From Vicinamibacteraceae bacterium (GTDB taxonomy: Bacteria; Planctomycetota; Phycisphaerae; Phycisphaerales; UBA5793), in the NCBI GenBank assembly GCA_011525805.1, contig WYBR01000033.1, positions 1 to 64,000 on the forward strand: a stretch of 64,000 nt of DNA. The letters are read 5' to 3'. Below are positions 17,306 through 25,070 of the stretch, in pieces. The notes under the pieces were generated by a model. It saw only the letters and a list, made by a program, of their open reading frames with translations, was not told the DNA's origin and made no database searches. The translations under genes and the position numbers were made by a program. Each line of letters starts with the position of its first letter. Position 1 is the stretch's first letter.

Positions 17306-17348
17306 GGCGTGGCCCTCCGGTCGCAGAGCCTTCCTCCGGACCACGGCC
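17306..17348. repeat. REP class 3 palindrome
   Basis: GGCGTGGCCCTCCGG, TCGCAGAGCCTT, CCTCCGGACCACGGCC. The same core TCGCAGAGCC lies between CCGG-containing arms. It begins just after the stop of the 55-residue ORF. Confidence 0.8.
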
Positions 17349-17355
17349 ATTCGAA

Positions 17356-17523
17356 TCAGTCTTGTCGAATGCGGATGAGAACGCACAGCGCCAGTACGCC
17401 GGAGGTCGCGATGATGATGCCAATCGGGATCTCCGGAAACAGCCACCAGCCGATCATAAAGAACACTATCCACGCCGGCAAGAATGGCAGCAGTCTGAAG
17501 CTCTCCCGCATGTAGTCCAGCAT
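17356..17523 (-). CDS. Small two-helix membrane protein (55 residues)
   Basis: A 55-codon frame starting ATG at 17523 and ending TGA at 17356. It begins MLDYMRESFRLLPFLPAW, then runs IVFFMIGWWLF, PEIP, and a second hydrophobic run GIIIATSGVLALCVLI before a basic end RIRQD. Two membrane helices with a Pro-rich turn are likely. It lies in the direction of paaABCD, 146 bases after the paaD stop, between two REP class 3 copies. No good ribosome-binding site is visible, which is the main doubt. Hydrophobic, well-patterned composition argues for a real gene. No function is proposed. Confidence 0.55.
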   Translation of the reverse strand: MLDYMRESFRLLPFLPAWIVFFMIGWWLFPEIPIGIIIATSGVLALCVLIRIRQD

Positions 17524-17612
17524 CAGAAGATGCTATGCCTGACATCGAGCCGCGCTGCAGCAAGCAGTCTGAGGCACGCTTTGCAGGCACTTACCACGCG
17601 AGCCCGCGCACC

Positions 17613-17655
17613 GGCGTGGCCCTCCGGTCGCAGAGCCTCCCTTCGGACCACGGCA
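17613..17655. repeat. REP class 3 palindrome
   Basis: GGCGTGGCCCTCCGG, TCGCAGAGCC, TCCCTTCGGACCACGGC. It lies 14 bases after the paaD stop and matches the copy at 17306-17348. Confidence 0.8.
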
Positions 17656-17668
17656 CCCTGACCCATTC

Positions 17669-18184
17669 TCACACGCGCTTGAGATGCTCAAAGGAGTTGC
17701 GGCAGGCGTCGCAGTAGTAGATCATGCGGCAGCGTGTCGGGCCGAAGGGGCTTTCGCGGCGCGTCTTTGTCGAGCCGCAGAAAGGGCAGGGAACCGCGGC
17801 GGCGCCGACGGTGAGCGCGACGGTCGCAGAGCCATGCACCTCAAGGCGATTGCCATGCGGCGGAACCGTCACGCCGTGTGCGCGCAGCGACTCGCGGCCG
17901 GCGGCGCTGATGCGATCGACGGACCACGGCGGGTCGTTCACCCACTGCACCCTAACCGACCCGACCCCCGGCAGCGCGCCGACGCGATCTTCAATATCGC
18001 GGCGGATCATGTCCAGGGCCGGGCAGCCGACGAAAGTCGGCAGCGCGACGACGCGGACCGCGCTCTGATCGCCCGAGGGCGCTACCTCGACCGACTCGAT
18101 CAAGCCGAGATCGACGATGCTGATGGGCATCTCCGGATCGGGAATGGTGCGCAGGACATCCATGATGGAGCGGCGGTCGATCAT
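17669..18184 (-). CDS. paaD: PaaD, maturation protein for phenylacetyl-CoA epoxidase
   Basis: A 171-residue protein with an N-terminal MIP18/DUF59 domain (PDPEMPISIVDLGLI, then FVGCPALDMI) and a C-terminal zinc-ribbon-like segment with CPFC, a single Cys in GPTRCRM and CDAC. PaaD is thought to help assemble the iron-sulfur cluster of the epoxidase reductase. The ATG at 18184 is five bases past the paaC stop, giving the expected coupled order. It is the last recognised gene of the epoxidase block. The reductase gene paaE is not present next to it or elsewhere in the window. Confidence 0.93.
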   Translation of the reverse strand: MIDRRSIMDVLRTIPDPEMPISIVDLGLIESVEVAPSGDQSAVRVVALPTFVGCPALDMIRRDIEDRVGALPGVGSVRVQWVNDPPWSVDRISAAGRESLRAHGVTVPPHGNRLEVHGSATVALTVGAAAVPCPFCGSTKTRRESPFGPTRCRMIYYCDACRNSFEHLKRV

Positions 18185-18189
18185 GCGAT

Positions 18190-18969
18190 TCACCAGGCGG
18201 CGTCGGGCTCGAGACGGTAGACCTCGCACATCTCATCGAGCATGGGGGCGAGGTGGACGGTGTGCACGCCGCGCCGGCCGCCGCGCTCCTCGGGATTGAA
18301 GTCGTCGAGGCGCGCGCTCAGATGGCCCCGGCCGAGCACGTGCTCGACGGCGGCGCGCCAGGCGTCGTACATCTCAAGGTCGTCACCGGGATAGAGGCCG
18401 GCGGCGACGAGTTGGTCCTGCCTCTCAACCGGCTCGAAGAGTTGCGGCGCGATGCGCGCGAGCGCCTCGATCGCCTGCTGGATGCGGCGGTGGGACTCGG
18501 GCGTGCCGGAGCCGAGGCGCATCGTCCAATCGTCCACGTGCTGCACGTGCGCCTGCTGCTCGGCGGCGAGTCGGCGGGCGAGGTCGGCCAGCGGCTTGTA
18601 CACCGACATCGAGAGGCGCGTGAGGCGAAGCACGTCGAAGTGGTTGCAGAACAGGCGCCGCGCCATCGCCGTCGCCCAGTCAAACTCGTCGGGCACTTCG
18701 ACGATCGCGGCGCAGCGGTATTCGCCGGGGGCGCGGCCGAAGGCGAGTTGATCGGCGCTGCGCCCGTCGATCGCGCCCGCGAGTTCGTAGAGGGCTGAGG
18801 CGTGCGCCATCTCATCCTGCGCGAGGGCGGAGAACGCGATGTCCTCTTCGAGAATCGGCCCGAGGCCCGTCCATTCGCTGTTGCGATGGCCGAGGAAGAG
18901 TTTGTCATCCGCGGCGGCGAGCAGGAGGTTGATGAAGGGCTTTTTCAGGTGTTCGGGCAGTTCGGGCAT
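18190..18969 (-). CDS. paaC: 1,2-phenylacetyl-CoA epoxidase structural subunit PaaC
   Basis: A 259-residue ferritin-fold subunit that partners PaaA in the epoxidase. Visible: LGHRNSEWTG, the helix with QDEMAHASALY, FDWATAMARRLFCNHFD, and AEQQAHVQHVDDW. PaaC is structural in known complexes. The ATG at 18969 (MPELPEHL) is used; the longer frame adds only four residues. It follows paaB after a perfect 14-bp inverted repeat and precedes paaD by five bases. Confidence 0.94.
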   Translation of the reverse strand: MPELPEHLKKPFINLLLAAADDKLFLGHRNSEWTGLGPILEEDIAFSALAQDEMAHASALYELAGAIDGRSADQLAFGRAPGEYRCAAIVEVPDEFDWATAMARRLFCNHFDVLRLTRLSMSVYKPLADLARRLAAEQQAHVQHVDDWTMRLGSGTPESHRRIQQAIEALARIAPQLFEPVERQDQLVAAGLYPGDDLEMYDAWRAAVEHVLGRGHLSARLDDFNPEERGGRRGVHTVHLAPMLDEMCEVYRLEPDAAW

Positions 18970-19005
18970 GGCGGCTCTTCGCAAGACTCAAGTGTCATTC
19001 GCGCC

Positions 19006-19034
19006 CAAGCCCACGTTCATTGAACGTGGGCTTG
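19006..19034. promoter_or_regulatory. Perfect 14-bp inverted repeat in the paaB-paaC gap
   Basis: CAAGCCCACGTTCA and its exact reverse complement are separated by one base. It lies in the 74-base gap and could act as an mRNA-stabilising hairpin or a partial terminator that sets subunit ratios. It lacks the CAGAGC centre of the REPs and a T run. Confidence 0.55.
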
Positions 19035-19043
19035 AGCGCGTGA

Positions 19044-19643
19044 TCAGAATGCTTCCTTCAGATCTTCCCTTTCGTATTCGCGCAGGGCGCTTTCGTCGCG
19101 GAAGCGCGTCCACTTCTCGCGCACTTCCTTGCTGTAGCCGCGCGCGAGGCGGTAGGACTGGTCGCTGAAGCGCCAGATGAGATCGCCCTTGCTCGTGGCG
19201 GCGATGATGCGCTGCGGCACGACCCAGAGGGTGTAGTACTTCTTCGGGTCGCGGTGAATCTCCCTGGCCTTTTCGATCGCTTCGGCCGGGGAGCGGGCCT
19301 GCACGGTCTCGGCGGAGACGTGCCCGGCGCCGCGCCTGGCCTGCACGAAGACCTGATAGGGCTGCATCCCGCCGACGTCCTGGCTGGCGGGGTGGATCGA
19401 GTCGGTGCCCGAGACCATCTCGACGGGGATCGCCCAGATGCCGACGCACTCCTGGTCCTGACCGTAGTGCTCGCGGGCGAAGATCAGGGCCATGTCATCG
19501 TCGGCGGCGTCGAGGCAGCCGGCGTAGAGAAACGGCTGACCGGCCTTCAACTGGGTAAAGATGACGTAGCCGGCGAGATCGCCCTCGGGCGGCGTTTCGA
19601 GGTCGCCGCTGGTCAATTCAACGTCATCGCGGAGTTTGGACAT
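19044..19643 (-). CDS. paaB: PaaB, tandemly duplicated form
   Basis: A 199-residue protein, twice the roughly 95 residues of Escherichia coli PaaB. Two PaaB-like units are spaced 70 residues apart: YVIFTQLKAG (26-35) against YQVFVQARRG (96-105), and GIWAIPVEMV (68-77) against TLWVVPQRII (138-147). PaaB bridges PaaAC dimers in the epoxidase complex. The second unit, with ARSPAEAIEKARE and a conserved tail to about 165, looks more canonical. It lies between paaA (15-base gap) and paaC. Family is certain; the consequence of the duplication for complex shape is inference. Confidence 0.9.
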   Translation of the reverse strand: MSKLRDDVELTSGDLETPPEGDLAGYVIFTQLKAGQPFLYAGCLDAADDDMALIFAREHYGQDQECVGIWAIPVEMVSGTDSIHPASQDVGGMQPYQVFVQARRGAGHVSAETVQARSPAEAIEKAREIHRDPKKYYTLWVVPQRIIAATSKGDLIWRFSDQSYRLARGYSKEVREKWTRFRDESALREYEREDLKEAF

Positions 19644-19658
19644 CGATCCCTCCCGAGA

Positions 19659-20681
19659 TTACGCGGCCGGGGGCAGCGCGGTGGACCCACTGAGAACCGC
19701 CTGTCGCACCCACCGCCCCTGCTCATACGAAAGCCTCCGCAACGCGAGGCGCTTGGCGTTGCACGGCCCGTTGCCGCGGATCACGCGGAAGAACTCATCC
19801 CAGTCGGGCTGGGTGAACTCCCAGTGCCCCGTCGCCTTGTTGAGAGCGATCTTCTCATCGGGGCGCCTGCTCGTCACGTAGCCGCGCTCGTCCTTCTCGA
19901 CGACGTGGATCTTCAGGCCGAGGTCGAGGGCCGCGGGGACGAATCGATCGACGAATCGCTGGCGGAGTTCATCGTTGGTCACGGTCTTCATGCGCCAGCG
20001 CATGGGCGGCAACTGGTGCGCGTTGGGCTTGTCGGGCGGGCCGAAGAACATCAGCGACGGCCCCCACCAGCGGTCAAACGCGTCCTGGGCCAGTTGCTTC
20101 TGCCGTTCCGTGCCGCTCATGAGCGTAAGGACCATGTCCTCGCCGCTCTTGAAGTGAAACGCTTCCTCCATGTTGATGCGGCGCATGGTGCGGACGTAGG
20201 GGCCGTAGCCTCCGTCGGCGAGCGTCTTCTGGTTCATGATCGCGGCCCCGTCGATGAGCCACTGGATCATGGCGATGTCGCCCCACGTCGGGGCCGGGTA
20301 GTTGAAGCAGTTGTGGTACTTGGTCTTGCCGGTGATGAGGTCGCGGAGCATGGCATCGCGCGTCTTGCCGAGATCCTGCGAGACGCGATAAAGCATCTGC
20401 CCGTGGCCGACCTCGTCCTGGACCTTGGCGGTCAGCGCGAGTTTGCGGCGAAGCGACGGGGCGCGGGTGATCCACTCGCCCTCGGGCAGGGCGCCAATGA
20501 TTTCGCTGTTGGCGTGGTGCTCGGCCATCATGAGCATGCCCTTGCGGTAGGCCGCGGGCATCCAGTCATCGGCCTCGATGAGTTGTCCGGCGTCGATCTT
20601 GGCCTGGAACTCGGCGAGAAGCGCGGGGTCTTCCGGCTGTTCGTGATCGACGTGAACTCCGACGTTGGCGCTGCCTGACAT
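19659..20681 (-). CDS. paaA: 1,2-phenylacetyl-CoA epoxidase catalytic subunit PaaA
   Basis: A 340-residue di-iron oxygenase subunit that epoxidises the aromatic ring of phenylacetyl-CoA. The ferritin-like metal ligands are visible: Glu60 region, E90-VG-H93 in QDEVGHG, and E173-AF-H176 in MEEAFHF. The C-terminal NGPCNAKRL region is typical. The ATG at 20681 has AAGGA seven bases upstream. It heads the tight block paaA-paaB-paaC-paaD. Confidence 0.96.
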   Translation of the reverse strand: MSGSANVGVHVDHEQPEDPALLAEFQAKIDAGQLIEADDWMPAAYRKGMLMMAEHHANSEIIGALPEGEWITRAPSLRRKLALTAKVQDEVGHGQMLYRVSQDLGKTRDAMLRDLITGKTKYHNCFNYPAPTWGDIAMIQWLIDGAAIMNQKTLADGGYGPYVRTMRRINMEEAFHFKSGEDMVLTLMSGTERQKQLAQDAFDRWWGPSLMFFGPPDKPNAHQLPPMRWRMKTVTNDELRQRFVDRFVPAALDLGLKIHVVEKDERGYVTSRRPDEKIALNKATGHWEFTQPDWDEFFRVIRGNGPCNAKRLALRRLSYEQGRWVRQAVLSGSTALPPAA

Positions 20682-20697
20682 GGTGGGTCCTTGAGAG

Positions 20698-20726
20698 TAG
20701 GCACTAGGCACTGGGCATTAGGCACT
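20698..20726. repeat. Short tandem TAGGCACT repeat
   Basis: TAGGCAC recurs three to four times with small changes (one unit reads TGGGCAT), just upstream of paaA. Confidence 0.6.
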
Positions 20727-20742
20727 TGGGGGGGAAGTCACG

Positions 20743-20770
20743 CCCACGATGAGGCTCTGCGAATCGTGGG
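20743..20770. repeat. REP class 1 palindrome
   Basis: CCCACGAT / ATCGTGGG around GAGGCTCTGCGA, in the paaJ-paaA gap. Confidence 0.85.
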
Positions 20771-20818
20771 GTGCGTTTGACTCTTCGGAATCTCCGATTG
20801 CACATGGGGCACTGACCA

Positions 20819-20856
20819 GCGCTCCCCTTCGCGGAGCCTTCGGGTCGCGGCTAAAC
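20819..20856 (-). repeat. REP class 2 copy supplying the paaJ stop codon
   Basis: On the minus strand GTTTAGCCGCGACCCGAAGG, CTCCGCGAAGGGGAGCGC. The TAG in GTTTAG terminates paaJ. Confidence 0.8.
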
Positions 20857-22059
20857 GTTGCCCTCGATGATCGTCGCGACTCCCTGGCCGACGCCGACGC
20901 AGAGGGTCGCCAATCCGAGTTTCGCCTTCGTTCGCCTCATTTCGTGAACGAGCGTCGTGACGAGCCGCGCGCCGGAGCAGCCCAGCGGGTGTCCCATGGC
21001 GATCGCGCCGCCGTTAGGATTCACGTTGGCCGCTTCGAGTCCCAGCAGCCGCAGGACCGCGAGGCTCTGGGCGGCGAAGGCCTCGTTCAGTTCGATGATA
21101 TCGAGACTTGCCGCCGTCTTTCCGCTGCGCCGCAGCACTTTTTCCGTCGCCGGCATGGGGCCGACGCCCATGCACGCGGGATCGACGCCGGCGCTGGCGC
21201 TCGGCCCGACGAACGCGAGCGGCCGCAGGCCGAGTTGTTTGGCGCGATCCGCCTCGACGAGCAGCACGGCCGCGGCGCCGTCGTTGATGCCCGAGGAGTT
21301 GCCCGCCGTCACCGAGCCCTTGTCATCTTTCGCGAAGGCGGGGCGGAGGCCGGCGAGCGCTTCGAGCGTCGTATCCGGGCGCGGGTGCTCATCGACCTTC
21401 ACGACCACAGGCGGCCCCTTGCGCTGCGGAATCTCGACGGGGATGATCTCCTCGTCCCACTTGCCCGCCGCGTGCGCTGCCGCCCACTTGCGCTGGCTGG
21501 CGAGGGCGAAGCGGTCCTGGTCGGCGCGGCTGATCTCGTACTTGCGCGCGACGTTCTCCGCGGTCTCGCCCATTGAATAGGGATGATGCAGTTTCGCGAG
21601 TTTCGGATTGGTGAAGCGCCAGCCGATCGTGGTGTCGAAGACTTCGGGCGGGGTGCGGTCCCACGCCGCCTGCGGTTTGCCGAAGACGAAGGGGGCCCGG
21701 CTCATGGACTCCACTCCGCCGGCGATCATGACATCTCCCGCCCCGCTCTCGATCATCCTCGCGGCGACATTGATGGCGTCGAGGCCCGAAGAGCAGAGGC
21801 GGTTGATGGTGCAGCCGGCGACGGTTTCGGGCAGGCCGGCGAGCAAAGCGGCCATGCGCGCGACGTTGCGGTTGTCTTCGCCCGCCTGGTTCGCGTCGCC
21901 GAAGTAGACCTCTTCGATGAGAGCCGGATCGATCTTCGAGCGCGCGACGACGGCGGCGATGACCAGCGCCGCGAGATCGTCAGGCCGGACCGGGGCGAGC
22001 GCCCCGCCGTAGCGCCCGATGGGCGTGCGGACCGCGTCGATGATGGCGACTCTTCGCAT
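20851..22059 (-). CDS. paaJ: 3-oxoadipyl-CoA/3-oxo-5,6-dehydrosuberyl-CoA thiolase
   Basis: A 402-residue thiolase performing the last cleavages of the phenylacetate pathway to acetyl-CoA and succinyl-CoA. The acyl-enzyme Cys89 lies in NRLCSSGLDA, the His in GGAIAMGHPLGCSGA, and the second Cys near 387 in LCVGVGQG. GGVESMSRAP is also typical. The ATG at 22059 begins MRRVAIIDAVRTPIGR; the longer frame is repeat-derived. Its Val-stop end is inside a REP. It is downstream of paaH. Assignment to PaaJ rather than a general thiolase rests on context. Confidence 0.9.
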   Translation of the reverse strand: MRRVAIIDAVRTPIGRYGGALAPVRPDDLAALVIAAVVARSKIDPALIEEVYFGDANQAGEDNRNVARMAALLAGLPETVAGCTINRLCSSGLDAINVAARMIESGAGDVMIAGGVESMSRAPFVFGKPQAAWDRTPPEVFDTTIGWRFTNPKLAKLHHPYSMGETAENVARKYEISRADQDRFALASQRKWAAAHAAGKWDEEIIPVEIPQRKGPPVVVKVDEHPRPDTTLEALAGLRPAFAKDDKGSVTAGNSSGINDGAAAVLLVEADRAKQLGLRPLAFVGPSASAGVDPACMGVGPMPATEKVLRRSGKTAASLDIIELNEAFAAQSLAVLRLLGLEAANVNPNGGAIAMGHPLGCSGARLVTTLVHEMRRTKAKLGLATLCVGVGQGVATIIEGNV

Positions 22060-22110
22060 GGCGGATGATAGCAAAAGTTGCGCGGGATCGAGGCGGTCAA
22101 TTCTGACAGC

Positions 22111-22218
22111 GGGTGGCATGGCCTGGCGCTTCGCCTGGCTATGCCCAACGGGCAGGTGTGCTCGGTCGCCCTTGCCGCGAGGGCATAGCGACGCGAAGCG
22201 CGACGCCACGCCACACCC
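22111..22218. repeat. Cruciform-type repeat, copy 1
   Basis: It begins GGGTGGCATGGCCTGGCG and ends CGCCACGCCACACCC. The left arm carries CTGGCGCTTCGCCTGG, the right arm the variant GCGACGCGAAGCGCGACG. Each arm can fold alone or pair with the other. It fills the paaH-paaJ gap. Confidence 0.7.
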
Positions 22219-22236
22219 TCTGCGATTGACGCTCCA

Positions 22237-23457
22237 TCATCCTGCGACCTCTGCCAGCGGCGCGAGGCGGTAACGATCGGAGCCGCTGGATGCGGCGAGG
22301 GCGGCAAGCCACTGGTCGCAGAGGTCCGGTCCGATCAACCGCATCCACTCGAAGGGGCCGCGCGGGTAGTTCACGCCATAGCGCATCGCGGTGTCGATGT
22401 CCTCTCGCTGGGCCACGCCGCGGCGGCAGGCCATCGCCGCCTGCGCGAAGATGCAGACAAGAATGCGCGCGAAGATGTAGTTCTGGAGATCGCTGCCGGG
22501 TTTGACGGCCCCGCGCTGCGCAATGCGGGCGACGAGGTCGCGCTCCGCCCCGGTCAACTCGATCGGCCGGCGCTCGACCTCGATCGCGGGGGCGGGCGGC
22601 TCGACGGCGTAGTCGTAACAGCCGCGCTTGGCCTTGCGCCCGAGATGACCGGCGGCGACGATTCGCTCCTGAAGGGCGCTGGGTTCGAGCAGCGCCGGCC
22701 GGCCGAGTTGCTCCCAGACCGATCGCGCGGCGGCGGTGTTGATGTCCATGCCGATGAGATCGGCGAGTTCGAGCGGTCCCATGCGAAAGCCGCCGACGTC
22801 GCGCATCGCCGCGTCGATCTCCTCGACGGCGGCGTGTCCCGCTTCGAGAATCCGGAAGGCTTCGAGGTAGTACGGCCGTGCGACGTGGTTGACGATGAAG
22901 CCGGGCGAATCGCTGGCGCGGGCGACGACCTTGCCCCACTGCTGCGCGATCTGGGCCACGCGATCGACCGCCGCCGCATCGCTTCGCTCGCCCGCGATGA
23001 CCTCGACGAGTTTCATGAGCGGCGCGGGGTTGAAGAAGTGCATCCCGACGAGGCGCTGCGGCTGGCCCACCGCCTCGCCGAGTGTCGTCACCGAGAGCGA
23101 GGAGGTGTTGGTGGCGAGAATCGCATCAGGGCGGAGGGAGGGGAGCAGTTCGCGGAAGGCGGCGGCCTTGACGTCGAGGCGCTCGACGATTGCTTCAATG
23201 ATGAGTTCGCAGTCGCCCAGGCAATCGGGGCACCGGGCGAGGCACAGGCGCGACTCGGCATCATCACGCTCCTCGGGGGTGAGGCGGCCCTTCTCGGCGA
23301 GTTGATCGAGGCGGCGGACGATGGAGTCAACGGCGCGGCGCGCGGTGGGCTCATCGACCTCGCGCAACTCGACCATCCAGCCGTGCATCGCGGCCACCTG
23401 CGCGATGCCGGCGCCCATCGTCCCGCCGCCGAGGATGCCGACGGTGCTGGTGTGCAT
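22237..23457 (-). CDS. paaH: 3-hydroxyadipyl-CoA dehydrogenase
   Basis: A 406-residue 3-hydroxyacyl-CoA dehydrogenase. The NAD fold GILGGGTMGAG (7-17) starts the protein, His140 in GMHFFNPAP is catalytic, and SPGFIVNHVARPYYLEA begins the first C-terminal domain (about 185-285). A second, shorter copy of the C-terminal domain follows (about 310-400, with FARILVCIFAQAA and YGVNYPRGPFEW), as in PaaH proteins. It is shorter than the roughly 475 residues of the E. coli enzyme. The ATG at 23457 is used. It lies between paaG and paaJ on the same strand. Confidence 0.9.
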   Translation of the reverse strand: MHTSTVGILGGGTMGAGIAQVAAMHGWMVELREVDEPTARRAVDSIVRRLDQLAEKGRLTPEERDDAESRLCLARCPDCLGDCELIIEAIVERLDVKAAAFRELLPSLRPDAILATNTSSLSVTTLGEAVGQPQRLVGMHFFNPAPLMKLVEVIAGERSDAAAVDRVAQIAQQWGKVVARASDSPGFIVNHVARPYYLEAFRILEAGHAAVEEIDAAMRDVGGFRMGPLELADLIGMDINTAAARSVWEQLGRPALLEPSALQERIVAAGHLGRKAKRGCYDYAVEPPAPAIEVERRPIELTGAERDLVARIAQRGAVKPGSDLQNYIFARILVCIFAQAAMACRRGVAQREDIDTAMRYGVNYPRGPFEWMRLIGPDLCDQWLAALAASSGSDRYRLAPLAEVAG

Positions 23458-23493
23458 GACGTGTTCTCCGCGCGATCGGCGCGTTGGCCCGGA

Positions 23494-23542
23494 CGCGCTC
23501 GGCTCCGAGACCATCGCGTCGCGGCTAAAACGGTTCCGCGCT
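23494..23542 (-). repeat. REP class 2 copy directly after the paaG stop
   Basis: A degenerate copy: AGCGCGGAACCGTTTTAGCC, GCGACGCG, then a decayed centre GTCTCGGAGCC. It abuts the paaG TGA. Confidence 0.65.
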
Positions 23543-24361
23543 TCACTTGCCGGTGAAGACGGGCTTGCGCTTTTCGATGAAGGCGACGACGCCTTCGTAA
23601 TGGTCGGCGGTCATGCCCGCGGTCTCCTGCGCGAAGGCCTCGGCGACGAGTTGCTCGTCGAGGGTGCGCTCGAAAGTGCGGCGAAGGAGTTGTTTGGTGA
23701 GCGCGAGGCCGCGGGCGGGCAGCGAGGCGAGTCGGGCGGCAAACGTCTGCGCCGCCGCCATCAGTTCGCCGGCGGGGACGACCTGGTTGACCAGGCCGAT
23801 GCGCAGCGCTTCCTCCGCATCGACCTTGCGGCCGGTGCAGCACAGTTCCATCGCCCGGCCGAGGCCGACGAGGCGCGGCAGGAAGAAGGTGCTGGCGGAA
23901 TCGGGGATCAACCCGACGTTGATGAAGACCTCGATGAAGGTCGCCTGATCCGAGGCGACGCGCACGTCGCAGGCGAGGGCGAGGCTGCACCCGGCCCCGG
24001 CCGCGACGCCGTTGACGGCTGCGATGATCGGCTTGTCCATCTCCGCGATCTTCCTGATGATCGGGTCGTAGCGGCGGCGCAGGTCGTCGCCGAGGTGCGG
24101 GACGTGGCCGGGCACGTACTTCTTCTTCAGGTCGCCCAGGTCCTGGCCGCTGCTGAACGCCTTGCCGGCGCCGGTGAGGATGACGACGCGCACTGCGGCA
24201 TCGCGCTCCGCATCCTTCAGGGCGGCGAGGAGTTCCTTCGACAGCGGATCGTTGAACGCGTTGAAGACGTCGGGCCGATTGAGCGTGATGGTCGCAACGT
24301 GGTTGGCGACGTCGTACTGGATCGTTTCATACGTCGGTGCGGCGGCGGCGGTGGTAGTCAT
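23543..24361 (-). CDS. paaG: 1,2-epoxyphenylacetyl-CoA isomerase
   Basis: A 272-residue crotonase-fold enzyme that converts the ring epoxide to oxepin-CoA. The PaaG-type catalytic Asp154 is seen in GLIPDSASTFFLPRL, while positions for the hydratase glutamates are not conserved. The oxyanion-hole segments are AFSSGQDLGD and GVAAGAGCSLALA. The ATG at 24361 has a strong GGGAG site seven bases upstream. It lies just downstream of the RAYT insertion. Confidence 0.9.
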   Translation of the reverse strand: MTTTAAAAPTYETIQYDVANHVATITLNRPDVFNAFNDPLSKELLAALKDAERDAAVRVVILTGAGKAFSSGQDLGDLKKKYVPGHVPHLGDDLRRRYDPIIRKIAEMDKPIIAAVNGVAAGAGCSLALACDVRVASDQATFIEVFINVGLIPDSASTFFLPRLVGLGRAMELCCTGRKVDAEEALRIGLVNQVVPAGELMAAAQTFAARLASLPARGLALTKQLLRRTFERTLDEQLVAEAFAQETAGMTADHYEGVVAFIEKRKPVFTGK

Positions 24362-24392
24362 TGGATTCTCCCGATTGCAGCGGTGCATTCAT

Positions 24393-24436
24393 GTTTAGCC
24401 GCGACCCGGAGGCTCTGCGAAGGGGAGCGCGGCTGC
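24393..24436 (+). repeat. REP class 2, left inverted copy flanking the RAYT gene
   Basis: GTTTAGCCGCGACCCGGAGG, CTCTGCGAAGGGGAGCGCGG on the plus strand, opposite to the other class 2 copies. It pairs with 25071-25108 at 36 of 38 positions. Confidence 0.85.
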
Positions 24437-24445
24437 GCGTCCGAC

Positions 24446-25036
24446 TCACGGGTATGGTATGACGAACTTCCACGCCTGCGCCTTCTTGCCCTCGCGCAAC
24501 GGGTTCTCCTGCACGTACCGGATCGCCCTCACGATATCCCGCGGAGGGTTCAGGAACACCTTCCACTCGCCGCGCGTCCACATCTTTGGCAGACGGCGGG
24601 ATTCCGTCGGGAAACCGGCGAGGGGATGAGTTCCTTCCTCCGCAACCTTGCGCGTGGCTGCGCCCTTGAGCAGATTGGCGATGGCCTCGACCTTGAGGCG
24701 GTGCCGGGCGATCACCATGTGGACGTGTTCGGGCATGATGGAGCAGGCGTGGACGACGAGTCGGTGTTTGACAACGGTGTCCGCGAAACCTTGAGCGATG
24801 GCCCGAGCCTGGACGCCGTTGAACACCACGGGCGGGCGCTTCATCGCTGACTTCGCCGCGAGGCGGAGGTTGCGATCGTGCGGATCGTGCGCCAGCGAGC
24901 GGCGCTGCGTCGTCTTTGTCGCCTGGCCGAAACGGCGGAGTTCCCACGCGCCGACGAAGTCGGACCACGAGCCGCGGGGGTCGTTGGGGAGCCAGAAGCC
25001 GTAGGCGTTGAGGATGAGGTGGGAGGCGAGGACCAT
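24446..25036 (-). CDS. REP-associated tyrosine transposase (RAYT, Y1/HUH family)
   Basis: A 196-residue single-domain transposase of the IS200-like Y1 group. The HUH metal motif is His104-Val-His106 in MPEHVHMVIA, and the probable nucleophile is Tyr174 in AIRYVQENP. RAYTs are domesticated single-copy transposases that act on REP hairpins. The gene is bounded by 38-bp inverted copies of REP class 2, and sits between paaF and paaG in the operon direction. Motif residues are intact, so it may be active. The start ATG at 25036 has AAGGA about 12 bases upstream. Confidence 0.88.
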   Translation of the reverse strand: MVLASHLILNAYGFWLPNDPRGSWSDFVGAWELRRFGQATKTTQRRSLAHDPHDRNLRLAAKSAMKRPPVVFNGVQARAIAQGFADTVVKHRLVVHACSIMPEHVHMVIARHRLKVEAIANLLKGAATRKVAEEGTHPLAGFPTESRRLPKMWTRGEWKVFLNPPRDIVRAIRYVQENPLREGKKAQAWKFVIPYP

Positions 25037-25070
25037 TGAGTGATCCTTGTTCCAGGCGGCGCTCTCCGGA

